Shown in pieces: positions 15,973 through 23,372 of a stretch of 46,363 bases of DNA. The stretch comes from Gaiellasilicea sp035556515. Lineage in GTDB: Bacteria; Actinomycetota; Thermoleophilia; Gaiellales; Gaiellaceae. Both the position numbers and the translations under genes were made by a program. The notes below the pieces were generated by a model, which saw only the letters and a list, made by a program, of their open reading frames with translations, had not been told where the DNA came from and ran no database searches. The stretch lies in contig DATMEO010000063.1 of assembly GCA_035556515.1 (NCBI GenBank), forward strand, positions 1 through 46,363, read 5' to 3'. The first letter of the stretch is position 1, and every line of letters starts with the position of its first letter.

Positions 15973-16970
15973 GCGGCGGTCTCCCTCCTGCCGACCTCCA
16001 GTTCCGGCGCGGTCACCTTCTCGAGCACGGCGTCGAGGATCCGGTCGGCGTCGACCTGCTCGGCGAGCGCCTGGTAGCTGAGGACGAGCCGGTGGCGGAG
16101 CGCGTCCTTCGCGAGCGAGTCGACGTCCTGGGCGACGACGTAGTCGCGTCCGCGCAGGAACGCGAGCGCCCGGGCCGACTGGACGAGGCTGATCGGCCCG
16201 CGCGGGCTGGCGCCGAAGGAGATGAACGGCGCCAGGTCGGCGAGCCCGTAGGCGCCCGGATCGCGGGTCGCGGTCGCGAGCTGGACCGTGTAGCTGATGA
16301 TCCCCGGATCGACGTAGATCGCGGCCGCGGCGTCCTGCAGCTCGCGCAGCCGCTCCAGCTCGAGCACGCGCCGAAGCTCGGGCGCCGCGACGAGCGAGCG
16401 CTGGACGACCGTCAGCTCCTCGTCGTGCTCGGGGTAGCCGACGAGGATCTTGAGCATGAAGCGGTCGACCTGCGCTTCGGGCAGCGGGTAGGTGCCCTCC
16501 GACTCGATCGGGTTCTGCGTCGCCATCACGAGGAAGGGCGACGGCACCGCGTGCGTCTCGTGGCCGATCGTCACCTGCCGCTCCTGCATCACCTCGAGCA
16601 GGGCCGACTGCACTTTCGCCGGCGCCCTGTTGATCTCGTCCGCGAGCAGGAAGTTGCAGAAGACGGGACCGAGCTCGGTGTCGAAGTCGGCCGAGCTGGG
16701 GCGGAAGACCCTGGTCCCGACGAGGTCTGAGGGGACGAGGTCGGGCGTGAACTGGATCCGCTGGAAGCTGCCGCCGAGCACCTGAGCGGTGGTCTTGATC
16801 GTCAGCGTCTTGGCGAGGCCGGGGACGCCTTCGATCAGGAGATGCCCGCCAGCGAGCAGGCAGACGAGCACGCGCTCGAGCATCCCGTCCTGTCCGGCGA
16901 TCACCCGCTTGATCTCGAAGAGCGCCTGCTCGAGCAGCTCGCGCTGCTCCTCTACGGTCGTCTCGCTCAC
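15969..16970 (-). CDS. MoxR-family AAA+ ATPase
   Basis: A 333-residue AAA+ chaperone-like ATPase. I chose the GTG at 16970 because AAGGAG lies about 7 bases upstream and the family N-terminus starts here. Walker A is GVPGLAKT (residues 48-55), Walker B FLLADE (about 107-112), followed by INRAPAKVQSALLEVMQE; sensor 1 is MATQNPIE and sensor 2 lies in FISFGASPRGPISL. MoxR proteins promote maturation or metal insertion of partner complexes. It heads an operon with DUF58, two VWA proteins, a secreted protein and an HtrA-like protease. The ATPase and VWA/DUF58 combination is the standard MoxR system; the target here is unknown. Confidence 0.95.
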   Translation of the reverse strand: MSETTVEEQRELLEQALFEIKRVIAGQDGMLERVLVCLLAGGHLLIEGVPGLAKTLTIKTTAQVLGGSFQRIQFTPDLVPSDLVGTRVFRPSSADFDTELGPVFCNFLLADEINRAPAKVQSALLEVMQERQVTIGHETHAVPSPFLVMATQNPIESEGTYPLPEAQVDRFMLKILVGYPEHDEELTVVQRSLVAAPELRRVLELERLRELQDAAAAIYVDPGIISYTVQLATATRDPGAYGLADLAPFISFGASPRGPISLVQSARALAFLRGRDYVVAQDVDSLAKDALRHRLVLSYQALAEQVDADRILDAVLEKVTAPELEVGRRETAA

Positions 16971-17042
16971 GGCATGCTCCTTGCTCGCGGTTACGTGCCG
17001 CAAGTCAAGCAATCGCGGGATAAAGCGTGGATAAAGGCCCGG

Positions 17043-17183
17043 TTACGTTCCCGAGCGGAGGATCCAGTCGGCGAGGAACGGCTCGCCGATCCGGTAGGCG
17101 CCCGCCCGCTCGCGCGCGACCACCTCGTCGGCCGCCAGCAGGTCGAGCGCCTTCTGGACCGATGTAGTGAACAGCGCATGCTC
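17043..17183 (-). pseudogene. C-terminal remnant of a P-loop ATPase with winged-helix tail
   Basis: A 46-codon open stretch between two in-frame stops encodes a segment running SVQKALDLLAADEVVARER then AGAYRIGEPFLADWILRSG and a stop. This matches the C-terminal winged-helix region of the archaeal-type P-loop ATPases (PF01637-like), whose ending is typically of the form ALxxLxxxGLV...YRLxDPFLxxWL. There is no start codon, no Walker motifs and no room for the missing ~350 residues, since moxR begins at 16970 and the response regulator at 17263. It is therefore a decayed gene end. It fills the intergenic region upstream of both the moxR operon and the two-component operon. Confidence 0.6.
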
Positions 17184-17187
17184 TCAC

Positions 17188-17200
17188 TCACCTTTGGTGA
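17188..17200 (+). promoter_or_regulatory. Short perfect inverted repeat upstream of the response regulator
   Basis: TCACC-TTT-GGTGA lies about 63 bp before the regulator start, in the 292-bp gap 16971-17262. It could be a binding site for the OmpR-type regulator or a chance palindrome. Apart from the ATPase remnant, nothing else is seen in the gap, and no convincing -35/-10 pair was found. Confidence 0.25.
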
Positions 17201-17262
17201 TACGCCCTGCGGCGAATCGCTTGAGGGCGTCATTGTCCGCCGCGACTAGGATGTGCGGCACC

Positions 17263-17940
17263 GTGCGCGTGCTTGTCGTCGAGGACGAGCAGGACCTGGC
17301 CGACGCGATCGCCGCCGGCCTTCGCCGCGAGGGCTATGCCGTCGATCTCGCCCACGCGGGCGACGAGGCTCTCTTGAAGGCGCGCGTCTATCCCTACGAC
17401 CTGATCTGCCTCGACCTCAACCTGCCGGAGCTCGGCGGGCGGGAGGTCTGCCGCGCGATCCGTGAGGAGCCGCGCGCGGACGGTGCGCCGCAGCCGCGGA
17501 TCCTGATGCTGACCGCGCGCGGCGGCGTCGAGGACCGGATCGCGGGGCTCGACGACGGGGCGGACGACTATCTGGTCAAGCCGTTCGAGCTGGGCGAGCT
17601 CGCCGCGCGGGCGCGGGCGCTGCTGCGGCGGAACGGCGACGGCGGCCCCGCGCCGCTTCAGGTCGGCTCGCTCGAGCTCGACCCGGCCCGGCACGAGGCG
17701 ACCCAGAACGGCGAGCTGTTGCAGCTGACGCCGAAGGAGTTCGCGCTCCTCCGCTACTTCATGACCCGCCCCGGCGAGGCGCTGTCCGAGTTCGACCTGC
17801 TCACCCATGTCTGGGACGAGAACGCGAACCCGCTGACGCGGACTGTGCGCGTGACGGTGATGACGCTGCGTCGGAAGCTCTCCGGCAACCCGATCGAGAC
17901 CGTCCAGGGCGCGGGTTACCGGCTACGGGACAACGCGTGA
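17263..17940 (+). CDS. OmpR/PhoB-family response regulator
   Basis: A 225-residue two-component regulator. The receiver domain (1-120) starts VRVLVVEDE, with phosphoacceptor Asp51 in LICLDLNLPELGG, the Thr of LMLTARG and Lys of YLVKPFELGEL. The C-terminal winged helix (about 130-225) includes LTPKEFALLRYFMTRPGEALS and TVRVTVMTLRRKL...IETVQGAGYRLR. I chose the GTG at 17263, which gives the conserved MRVLVVED start and has AGGA about 11 bases upstream; an ATG at 17251 would add four residues. It is 55 bp upstream of its cognate kinase. Target genes are unknown; the moxR operon is divergent from it. Confidence 0.93.
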   Translation: MRVLVVEDEQDLADAIAAGLRREGYAVDLAHAGDEALLKARVYPYDLICLDLNLPELGGREVCRAIREEPRADGAPQPRILMLTARGGVEDRIAGLDDGADDYLVKPFELGELAARARALLRRNGDGGPAPLQVGSLELDPARHEATQNGELLQLTPKEFALLRYFMTRPGEALSEFDLLTHVWDENANPLTRTVRVTVMTLRRKLSGNPIETVQGAGYRLRDNA

Positions 17941-17970
17941 GCCTCACGCCTCTGACCGCCTTCCGCTCAC

Positions 17971-17987
17971 GCCCGGCGGAGCCGGGC
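17971..17987 (+). promoter_or_regulatory. GC-rich hairpin between response regulator and kinase genes
   Basis: GCCCGGC-GGA-GCCGGGC forms a perfect 7-bp stem with a 3-nt loop. It ends a few bases before the AGGA-type ribosome site and GTG start of the kinase at 17996. No U-run follows, so it is more likely to lower kinase translation or stabilise the upstream mRNA than to end transcription. Such a structure would keep kinase levels below regulator levels (inference). Confidence 0.45.
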
Positions 17988-17995
17988 TCAGGAAC

Positions 17996-19159
17996 GTGAG
18001 GGCGTTCATGCGCTCGATCCGCGTTCGCCTGACGCTGCTCTACTCCGGCGTCCTCTTCGGCGTGGCCGCGATCCTCGTCGCCGGCCTCTACTTCGGCCTC
18101 TCGCTCAGCCTTCGGAACGAGCCGGTCTCGCAGACCGTCGTCATCGAGCGGGTGCCGGTCAACGACGGCAGCCAGACCGAGGAGCGCACGCTCGTCGACG
18201 CCCAGGCTTTCGAGCATCAGGTGAACGAGCGGACGCTGCGCAACCTCCGCACCTTCTCGCTCGCCGCGCTCGCTGCGCTCTTTGTGGCGAGCCTCGCGGT
18301 CGGCTGGGTGATTGCCGGGCGAGTGCTCACGCCGATCGCGCACATCACGAGCGTGGCGCGCGAGATCCAGGCGCGGGAGCTCTCGCGCCGCATCGAGCTC
18401 GCCGGGCCCGACGACGAGCTGAAGCGGCTTGCGGACACGTTCGACTCGATGCTCGCCCGGCTCGATCTCGCCTTCGCGTCACAGCGGCGGTTCGTCGCCG
18501 ACGCTTCGCACGAGCTGCGGACGCCGCTCGCGATCATCAAGGCGAACCTCGACCTCGCCCTCACCGACGCCCAGGCGACCGACGAGAGCCGTGCCACGGC
18601 CGCGGCGGTGATCAAGCGTGCGATCGACCGGATGGCGCGGCTCACCGACGACCTGCTCGCGCTCGCCCGCCTGGACGCGCCGGCATCCGGCCGCGAGCCC
18701 GTCTCGCTCGGGGCCCTGCTCGAGGACGCGCGCGAGGAGTTTGCGGCGGCGGCCGCGGCACGAGGGATCGCGATCGAGGTCGAGACTGCGGCGTCGGGGC
18801 CGGTGCTGGGCGACCGCGACGTGCTCAAGCGGGCGGTGACGAACCTGCTCGACAACGCGGTTCGGGTGGCCGAGTCGCGGGTCGTGCTCGCCCACGGGGA
18901 GGAGGACGGGCGCGCGTGGCTCGCCGTCGCCGACGACGGGCCCGGGATCGCGGCGGAGCATCAGGCGTCGATTTTCGACCGCTTCTGGCGCACCGACGAT
19001 GCGCGCAGCCGGCCGGGCGGTGGCAGCGGGCTGGGGCTCGCGATCGTGCGGCAGATCGCGGAGGCGCACGTCGGCACGGTCGAGGTCGAGTCGGCACCCG
19101 GCGAGGGCGCCCGCTTCGTGCTCCGCCTGCCGCTACCAGCGGCGCGGCTCGTCGCCTAG
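17996..19159 (+). CDS. Sensor histidine kinase with HAMP domain
   Basis: A 387-residue membrane kinase. TM1 is LTLLYSGVLFGVAAILVAGLY (about 13-33), followed by an ~50-residue extracytoplasmic loop and TM2 FSLAALAALFVASLAVGWVI. A HAMP domain (GRVLTPIAHITSVAREI) precedes the HisKA box DASHELRTPLAIIK with the phosphorylated His near residue 172. The ATPase domain has N box NLLDNAVR, G1 DDGPGI, F box FDRFWR and G2 GGGSGLGLAI. All catalytic motifs are intact. The GTG at 17996 or an ATG four codons later may be the start. It forms a classical pair with the regulator upstream. The short sensor loop gives no hint of ligand. Confidence 0.94.
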   Translation: MRAFMRSIRVRLTLLYSGVLFGVAAILVAGLYFGLSLSLRNEPVSQTVVIERVPVNDGSQTEERTLVDAQAFEHQVNERTLRNLRTFSLAALAALFVASLAVGWVIAGRVLTPIAHITSVAREIQARELSRRIELAGPDDELKRLADTFDSMLARLDLAFASQRRFVADASHELRTPLAIIKANLDLALTDAQATDESRATAAAVIKRAIDRMARLTDDLLALARLDAPASGREPVSLGALLEDAREEFAAAAAARGIAIEVETAASGPVLGDRDVLKRAVTNLLDNAVRVAESRVVLAHGEEDGRAWLAVADDGPGIAAEHQASIFDRFWRTDDARSRPGGGSGLGLAIVRQIAEAHVGTVEVESAPGEGARFVLRLPLPAARLVA

Positions 19160-19243
19160 CCCGCTCCGCGCCACAACGCTTGACAATGGGCGACGGCGGT
19201 GAGACGCTCGAGCCATGTAACGAAGGCCTCGAAGGAGGCTTGT

Positions 19244-19411
19244 ATGGCGGAAGCAAAGCCGACTCGTTACTGCGGCGCCACGAGCTGGAGCGTGCCATCT
19301 CGCGAGACGTCCCGGGTGATCCCGCGCCCGCTGCGACGTCCGAGCCTTCGTGACCGCCCACCGGGTTTCCGCGAAAGGGGAACGAGATGGCTCCTCACCT
19401 TGGTCTGCTGA
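19244..19411 (+). CDS. Possible 55-residue small protein or leader peptide
   Basis: An ATG at 19244 stands 5 bases after AAGGAGG, the best Shine-Dalgarno sequence in this part of the window. The frame encodes a basic 55-residue peptide starting MAEAKPTRYCGATSW and runs 25 bp into the next gene in another frame. No family or TM segment is recognised. It may be a small protein, or a leader whose translation controls the 590-residue gene. The rest of the 19160-19386 gap holds a TTGACA -35-like box at 19180-19185 without a good -10 box. Confidence 0.4.
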   Translation: MAEAKPTRYCGATSWSVPSRETSRVIPRPLRRPSLRDRPPGFRERGTRWLLTLVC

Positions 19412-21159
19412 TCGACGAGAACCAGCGGCTGGTCGACATCAAGCGCAAGTTCGTCCACGAGCTCGACCTAAACCCGGGAATCTTCTGGCCATTCTTCCGG
19501 CCCTGCGATGTGAGGGTCCTCGTCGTCGCCGACGGCCTGGACTTCTCCGAGGACGGCTTCGGCCTGACGACCTTCGTCCGGACGCTGCTGGACATGCCGG
19601 GCGGCTACGCCCGCTTCCGGATCACGCTGGGCCACATCGGAGCCGCCGCCGCCACGCAGATGATGGACGGCGAGCCCCGCATCGTCCGCCGGATCACACA
19701 GCTGAAGTTCGACGACACCGACCACTTCGCCGCCGGGATGTACGACGAGGTCTGGCTCTTCGGCATCGCCCAGAGCTTCTTCGGGCGCGGGACTGCGGCG
19801 GACGGGACCGCCTACCCGACGACCCGCCTCGCCGACACGGAGTTGCGGGCGCTGACGGAGTTCGTCAACGCCGGCGGGGGCCTCTTCGCCACCGGCGACC
19901 ACGGCGCTCTTGGTCGCTTCCTCTGCGCCGAGGTGCCGCGCGTCCGGAACATGCGGCTCTGGCAGAGCACGTCGGCGCAGCTCGCCGACGACGAGGTCAG
20001 CATGACGGGCGAGCGCCGGAACGACACGAACCGCATCGGCAGCAGCGGGGGCTCCCAGTTCAACGACCAGTCCGACGACACGCCGCAGGTCGTCCTGCCG
20101 CGCCGTTACGAGCGCACGCGCGGCTTCTTCCGGTTCAGCTTCCCGCACCCGCTGCTCTGCGGGCCCAAGGGCACGATCGCGGTCATGCCGGACCACCCGC
20201 ACGAGGGCGAGTGCATCGAGCCGCCGGATACGGGGCTCTCGCTCAACTTCGGCGGGCCGCTCGGAGCGGAGTATCCGAACGCTGTCGGCGGCGGGCCGAA
20301 GCCGACGCCCGAGGTGATCTCGACTTCGACCGTCCTGTCGGGGACGACCTCGGACTTCAAGGACCCGACCGAGCCGCACAGCTTCGGTGGGATCTGCGCG
20401 TACGACGGCCACCGGGCTGGAATCGGACGGGTCGTGACCGACGCGACCTGGCACCACTTCGTGAACGTCAACCTGGTCGGCGATCGCGGGGTGTCGGGAC
20501 TCGACCCGAAGTACTGGGGGTTCCTGTACTCGGTCTCAGGGCAGGCGCACCTCGAGGAGGTGAGGGCCTACTACCGGAACATCGCCGTCTGGCTGGCGCG
20601 CCCGGAGCGGATCGCGTGCATGAACACCCGGATGATCTGGCGCCTGCTCTGGACCGATCGGGTCATGGAGGCCGTCCTCTCGACGACCGACCTGCGCGTC
20701 GCAGACGTGGAGCCGAGGATCTTCGTGATCATCGGCAAGCATGCGCGGGACGTCCTCGGCCGCTTCGCGGGTCAGTGCCAGAGCATCCGTCTCATCCTCG
20801 ACCTCGTGTTCTACCCGGCGTTCCCTCAGCTCGTGCGCGAGCTCGACCCGTGGTTGCCCGACGTGCCGCGGAACCGCCGCGCGTTCGACGGCGTCCCGTG
20901 GTTCGACGCCGCCCCGCTGCTGGACATCGGGTTCGGCGCCGCGCTCGTCGGCTTGCGAGAGGAGTTTCCGCAGCCGGACGAGCGCGTCGTTGCCGACATC
21001 TCGACCGCCGTGGTCACGGACGTGGCGTCGAGAGCCGGCCGTGTCGGCGTCGAGCGGGCGCTCAGGTCCGCGAAGAGCAACATGGACGCCGCCGCGAAGA
21101 TCCTCGACGTCAAGCCGCCGAGGCGGACGGCGAAGCGGAGGCCGCCGAAGAAGAGCTGA
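19387..21159 (+). CDS. Uncharacterised 590-residue protein with a ThuA/GATase-1-like N-terminal fold
   Basis: Starts ATG 19387 after AAAGGGG. No signal peptide or membrane segment. The N-terminal half looks like a class I glutamine-amidotransferase-like (ThuA-type) fold: DVRVLVVADGLDF (residues 41-53), YDEVWLFGIAQSFF (about 119-132), ELRALTEFVNAGGGLFATGD (about 152-171) and a later GIGRVVTDATWHHFVNVNL (about 385-403), which resembles the 'guard and verify the burial' His-Trp-His block of ThuA-like proteins. No Cys nucleophile is seen at the expected elbow. The C-terminal third is helical and the end is strongly basic (KPPRRTAKRRPPKKS), possibly a nucleic-acid or membrane contact. Function unknown; the assignment to this fold is by pattern only. 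Confidence 0.75.
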   Translation: MAPHLGLLIDENQRLVDIKRKFVHELDLNPGIFWPFFRPCDVRVLVVADGLDFSEDGFGLTTFVRTLLDMPGGYARFRITLGHIGAAAATQMMDGEPRIVRRITQLKFDDTDHFAAGMYDEVWLFGIAQSFFGRGTAADGTAYPTTRLADTELRALTEFVNAGGGLFATGDHGALGRFLCAEVPRVRNMRLWQSTSAQLADDEVSMTGERRNDTNRIGSSGGSQFNDQSDDTPQVVLPRRYERTRGFFRFSFPHPLLCGPKGTIAVMPDHPHEGECIEPPDTGLSLNFGGPLGAEYPNAVGGGPKPTPEVISTSTVLSGTTSDFKDPTEPHSFGGICAYDGHRAGIGRVVTDATWHHFVNVNLVGDRGVSGLDPKYWGFLYSVSGQAHLEEVRAYYRNIAVWLARPERIACMNTRMIWRLLWTDRVMEAVLSTTDLRVADVEPRIFVIIGKHARDVLGRFAGQCQSIRLILDLVFYPAFPQLVRELDPWLPDVPRNRRAFDGVPWFDAAPLLDIGFGAALVGLREEFPQPDERVVADISTAVVTDVASRAGRVGVERALRSAKSNMDAAAKILDVKPPRRTAKRRPPKKS

Positions 21160-21217
21160 CGATCACCGGTCGGCCCAGCTCCACGCCGCCAGCGCCAGCC
21201 AGGCAGAAACCCCGGCT

Positions 21218-21622
21218 CTAATCACGCACGAGCAGGCCCAGCACGATCCCGAAGATCGCATGCGCCACGACCTCTTGGCCGAAGACGCGCGGGTTCAGCA
21301 GCAGCCGCGGCCACGCGCCGCTGCGGCGATCCGGATGGAAGCGGTCGACGGCCACCATGCCCGGCCAGAGCGCCGCGCTCTCGAGTTGGGCGACGGCGAT
21401 CCCCGCCTTCCAGCCGCGCAGGCTGAGACGCCGGAATACGACGCCCACCACGGCGCCGTTTGCGAGGTGGATCGCAGTGCCGGCGAGGCGCCAGTGCCGG
21501 CGTGAGACCGGCGCTCCGAGCAGGCGGACGTCCGAGTAGGGCGTCCCGAAGACGCGCCGCAGCGCCGGCTCGGCGGCGGCCCACGTGGCCGCCGCCGTCA
21601 GTCCCGCCAGTGCGGCACGCAG
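21218..21622 (-). CDS. Small integral membrane protein of unknown family
   Basis: The frame reads ...LRAALAGLTAAATWAAAEPALRR, then HLANGAVVGVVFRRLSL, SAALWPGMVAVDRFHPDRR and EVVAHAIFGIVLGLLVRD, with three to four hydrophobic segments. No ATG, GTG or TTG occurs upstream of a GTG at 21451, which would remove almost half the protein. I therefore propose a CTG start at 21622 giving 134 residues and an 8-bp gap after the SRPBCC gene. The motif DRFHPD and the terminal HAIFG helix look conserved, but I do not recognise the family. Co-transcribed with the SRPBCC gene upstream. Confidence 0.6.
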   Translation of the reverse strand: MRAALAGLTAAATWAAAEPALRRVFGTPYSDVRLLGAPVSRRHWRLAGTAIHLANGAVVGVVFRRLSLRGWKAGIAVAQLESAALWPGMVAVDRFHPDRRSGAWPRLLLNPRVFGQEVVAHAIFGIVLGLLVRD

Positions 21623-21629
21623 ATCGCGG

Positions 21630-22091
21630 TCAGTCGGTCGAATTCTCGACCTCGCCGCGCCAGGCGCCGGACTCGGAGCCCTGTGCCTCGATCAGTTCCT
21701 TGAAGCGCTGTAGGTCGCCCTGGACGCGGCGGCTGTCCATCCCGAGTGTCGCGCCGATCTTCTCGGTCACGCCCTCGGGCTCCCAATCCATCTGCACCAT
21801 CACGCGCGTCTGCGCGTCGTCGATGCGATGGAAGGTGACGACGCCGGCGTTGCCCTTACCGCTCGTGGCGGTCCAGGCGACGCGGTGATCGGGGTGCTGC
21901 TCGGTGATCTCGGCGTCCCACTCCTCGCGCTTGCCGCCGACCTCCGCCGTCCAGCGGAGGTGCGTGTCGTCCACCTGCCTCACCTGCTCGATCCCCTCCA
22001 TGAAGCTCGGGAACTGCTCGAACTGCGTCCACTGGTTGTACGCCGTCTCGACGGGTACCTCGACCTCGATCGACTCCTCGATGCGAGTCAT
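21630..22091 (-). CDS. SRPBCC (polyketide cyclase/dehydrase-like) family protein
   Basis: A 153-residue START/SRPBCC-fold protein from ATG 22091, with the strong ribosome site GGGAGGA two bases away from the start codon. The sequence begins TRIEESIEVEVPVETAYNQW, the typical strand-helix opening, followed by FEQFPSFMEGIEQVRQVDDTHLRW, RVAWTATSGKGNAG, RVMVQMDWEPEG and a C-terminal helix RRVQGDLQRFKELIE. This subgroup (cyclase/dehydrase, often stress- or membrane-associated) binds small hydrophobic ligands; no ligand can be predicted. An AT-rich stretch at 22100-22140 upstream probably carries its promoter, with a TGGACA-like -35 box on the minus strand. Confidence 0.88.
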   Translation of the reverse strand: MTRIEESIEVEVPVETAYNQWTQFEQFPSFMEGIEQVRQVDDTHLRWTAEVGGKREEWDAEITEQHPDHRVAWTATSGKGNAGVVTFHRIDDAQTRVMVQMDWEPEGVTEKIGATLGMDSRRVQGDLQRFKELIEAQGSESGAWRGEVENSTD

Positions 22092-22222
22092 GTTCCTCCC
22101 TCGGATTGACTACGATCTTTTGTCTACCCTTTGTCCACAGATGAGGAACATCCGGGCCGCTTGAGGGGCTGGGAGACGAACGAACGCGTGCTCGAGTCGG
22201 GCGGCGTCGAGTCGCGCAGCGG

Positions 22223-22930
22223 GTGCTCGTCCCGGAGCCGGTAGTCGAGGCATCGGAGGCGGGAGCCCGCACGCTCGGCGTCACGTACTGGCAGGCGGTT
22301 GGCGCTGCTGCCGCTCCTGGCGCGCGCGAATCGTCCCGCGCGGGCGTGCAGCAGATCGTTTACCTGGGCGGCCTCGGCGCGGACGACCCCGATGCGTCAC
22401 CGCACCTGCGCAGCCGCCGCAAAACCGGCGAGCGGCTGGCGTTCGCCGGGGTGCCGGTGACGACGCTGCGCGCCGCGATGATCGTCGGCGAGGGCAGCGC
22501 CGCGTTCGAGACGATCCTCAGCCTCGTGAAGCGGCTGCCGGTGATGATCACGCCTAGCTGGGTCTCGACGCCGACCCAGCCGATCGCCCTCGACGACGTC
22601 GCCCGCTACCTCGCGGGCGTCTGCGGCAACGAAGCCGCGTACGGCGAGGGCTACGACACCGGTGGGCCCGAGGTGATGTCCTACCGGCAGATGATCGAGC
22701 GGATCGCGGGCCTGCTCGGGCGCAAGCCGCTGATCGTCGAGGTGGCGGTGCTGACGCCGTATCTCTCCTCGCTCTGGCTCAACCTCGTCACGCCCGTCAA
22801 CGCATCCGTCGCGCGGCCGCTCGTCGAAGGGCTGCGTAACCCGACGATCGCGCGTGAGGAGCGGATCCGCGGGCTGCTGCCGTTCGAGCTCACGCCGTTC
22901 GACGAGGCTGCGCGGAGGGCGCTTCCCTGA
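22223..22930 (+). pseudogene. 5'-truncated atypical SDR / NAD(P)-binding protein (YbjT-like)
   Basis: From about 22330 the frame is a convincing C-terminal two-thirds of an atypical SDR: AGVQQIVYLGGLG, SPHLRSRRKTGERLA, VTTLRAAMIVGEGSAAFE, LPVMITPSWVSTPTQPIALDDVA and a C-terminal MSYRQMIERIAGLLGRKP. The GxxGxxG Rossmann nucleotide-binding motif and the roughly 100 residues that should come before it are missing; upstream sequence in all plus frames is non-homologous and low-complexity. The GTG at 22223 is only the first start available. Without a cofactor site the product is unlikely to be active, so I call it a pseudogene. Its last 41 bp overlap the convergent SRPBCC gene. Confidence 0.65.
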
Positions 22931-23372
22931 GCAGCCTCGGCACTTCGCCGGCGCGGTAGTCGAAGATCCCCTCCACCCAGCCGCGGACGAGCAGCCGGCG
23001 GACGAGCGCGCCGAGCGGGCCGAGGAAGAGCCGGTAACCGACGTGGTCGTAGATCTCCGTTCCGCCTGCGACCGGTGTCAGGCGGTGCGTGTGCTCCCAG
23101 AGCAGGAACGGGCCGCGCCGCTGCACGTCGACGAAGCCGCGCGGCGGATTCCACGCGACGATCTCCGTGCGCCAGCGGATCGGGATCCCGAAGAGGGTGA
23201 GCCGGTAGCGGAGCCTCGCGCCGATCGCGAGCTCGTCCGGCGCCTCGACGATCCGGAAGCGGAGCCAGGGCGGCGTGATTCGCTCCAGATTGCGCGGGTC
23301 GGCGAAGAACGCGAATGCCTCCTCGATCGCGACGGGGACGACCTGGGTTCGCTCGAGCGTGTCCTCGGTCAC
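22890..23372 (-). CDS. SRPBCC family ligand-binding protein
   Basis: A 160-residue protein from GTG 23372, which overlaps the ATP-grasp stop by 4 nt. It resembles SRPBCC proteins described as cell-division-inhibitor- or CoxG-like: TQVVPVAIEEAFAFFADPRN, LERITPPWLRFRIVEAP, LFGIPIRWRTEIVAWNPP, FVDVQRRGPFLLWEHTHRL and EIYDHVGYRLFLGPLG. These motifs (the ITPPWLRF and W.H.H blocks) are typical of a subgroup often next to SDR genes, and a decayed SDR lies convergent to it here. It ends an operon of two esterases and an ATP-grasp enzyme. The 41-bp overlap with the SDR remnant involves its basic C-terminal tail. Confidence 0.85.
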   Translation of the reverse strand: MTEDTLERTQVVPVAIEEAFAFFADPRNLERITPPWLRFRIVEAPDELAIGARLRYRLTLFGIPIRWRTEIVAWNPPRGFVDVQRRGPFLLWEHTHRLTPVAGGTEIYDHVGYRLFLGPLGALVRRLLVRGWVEGIFDYRAGEVPRLLREAPSAQPRRTA

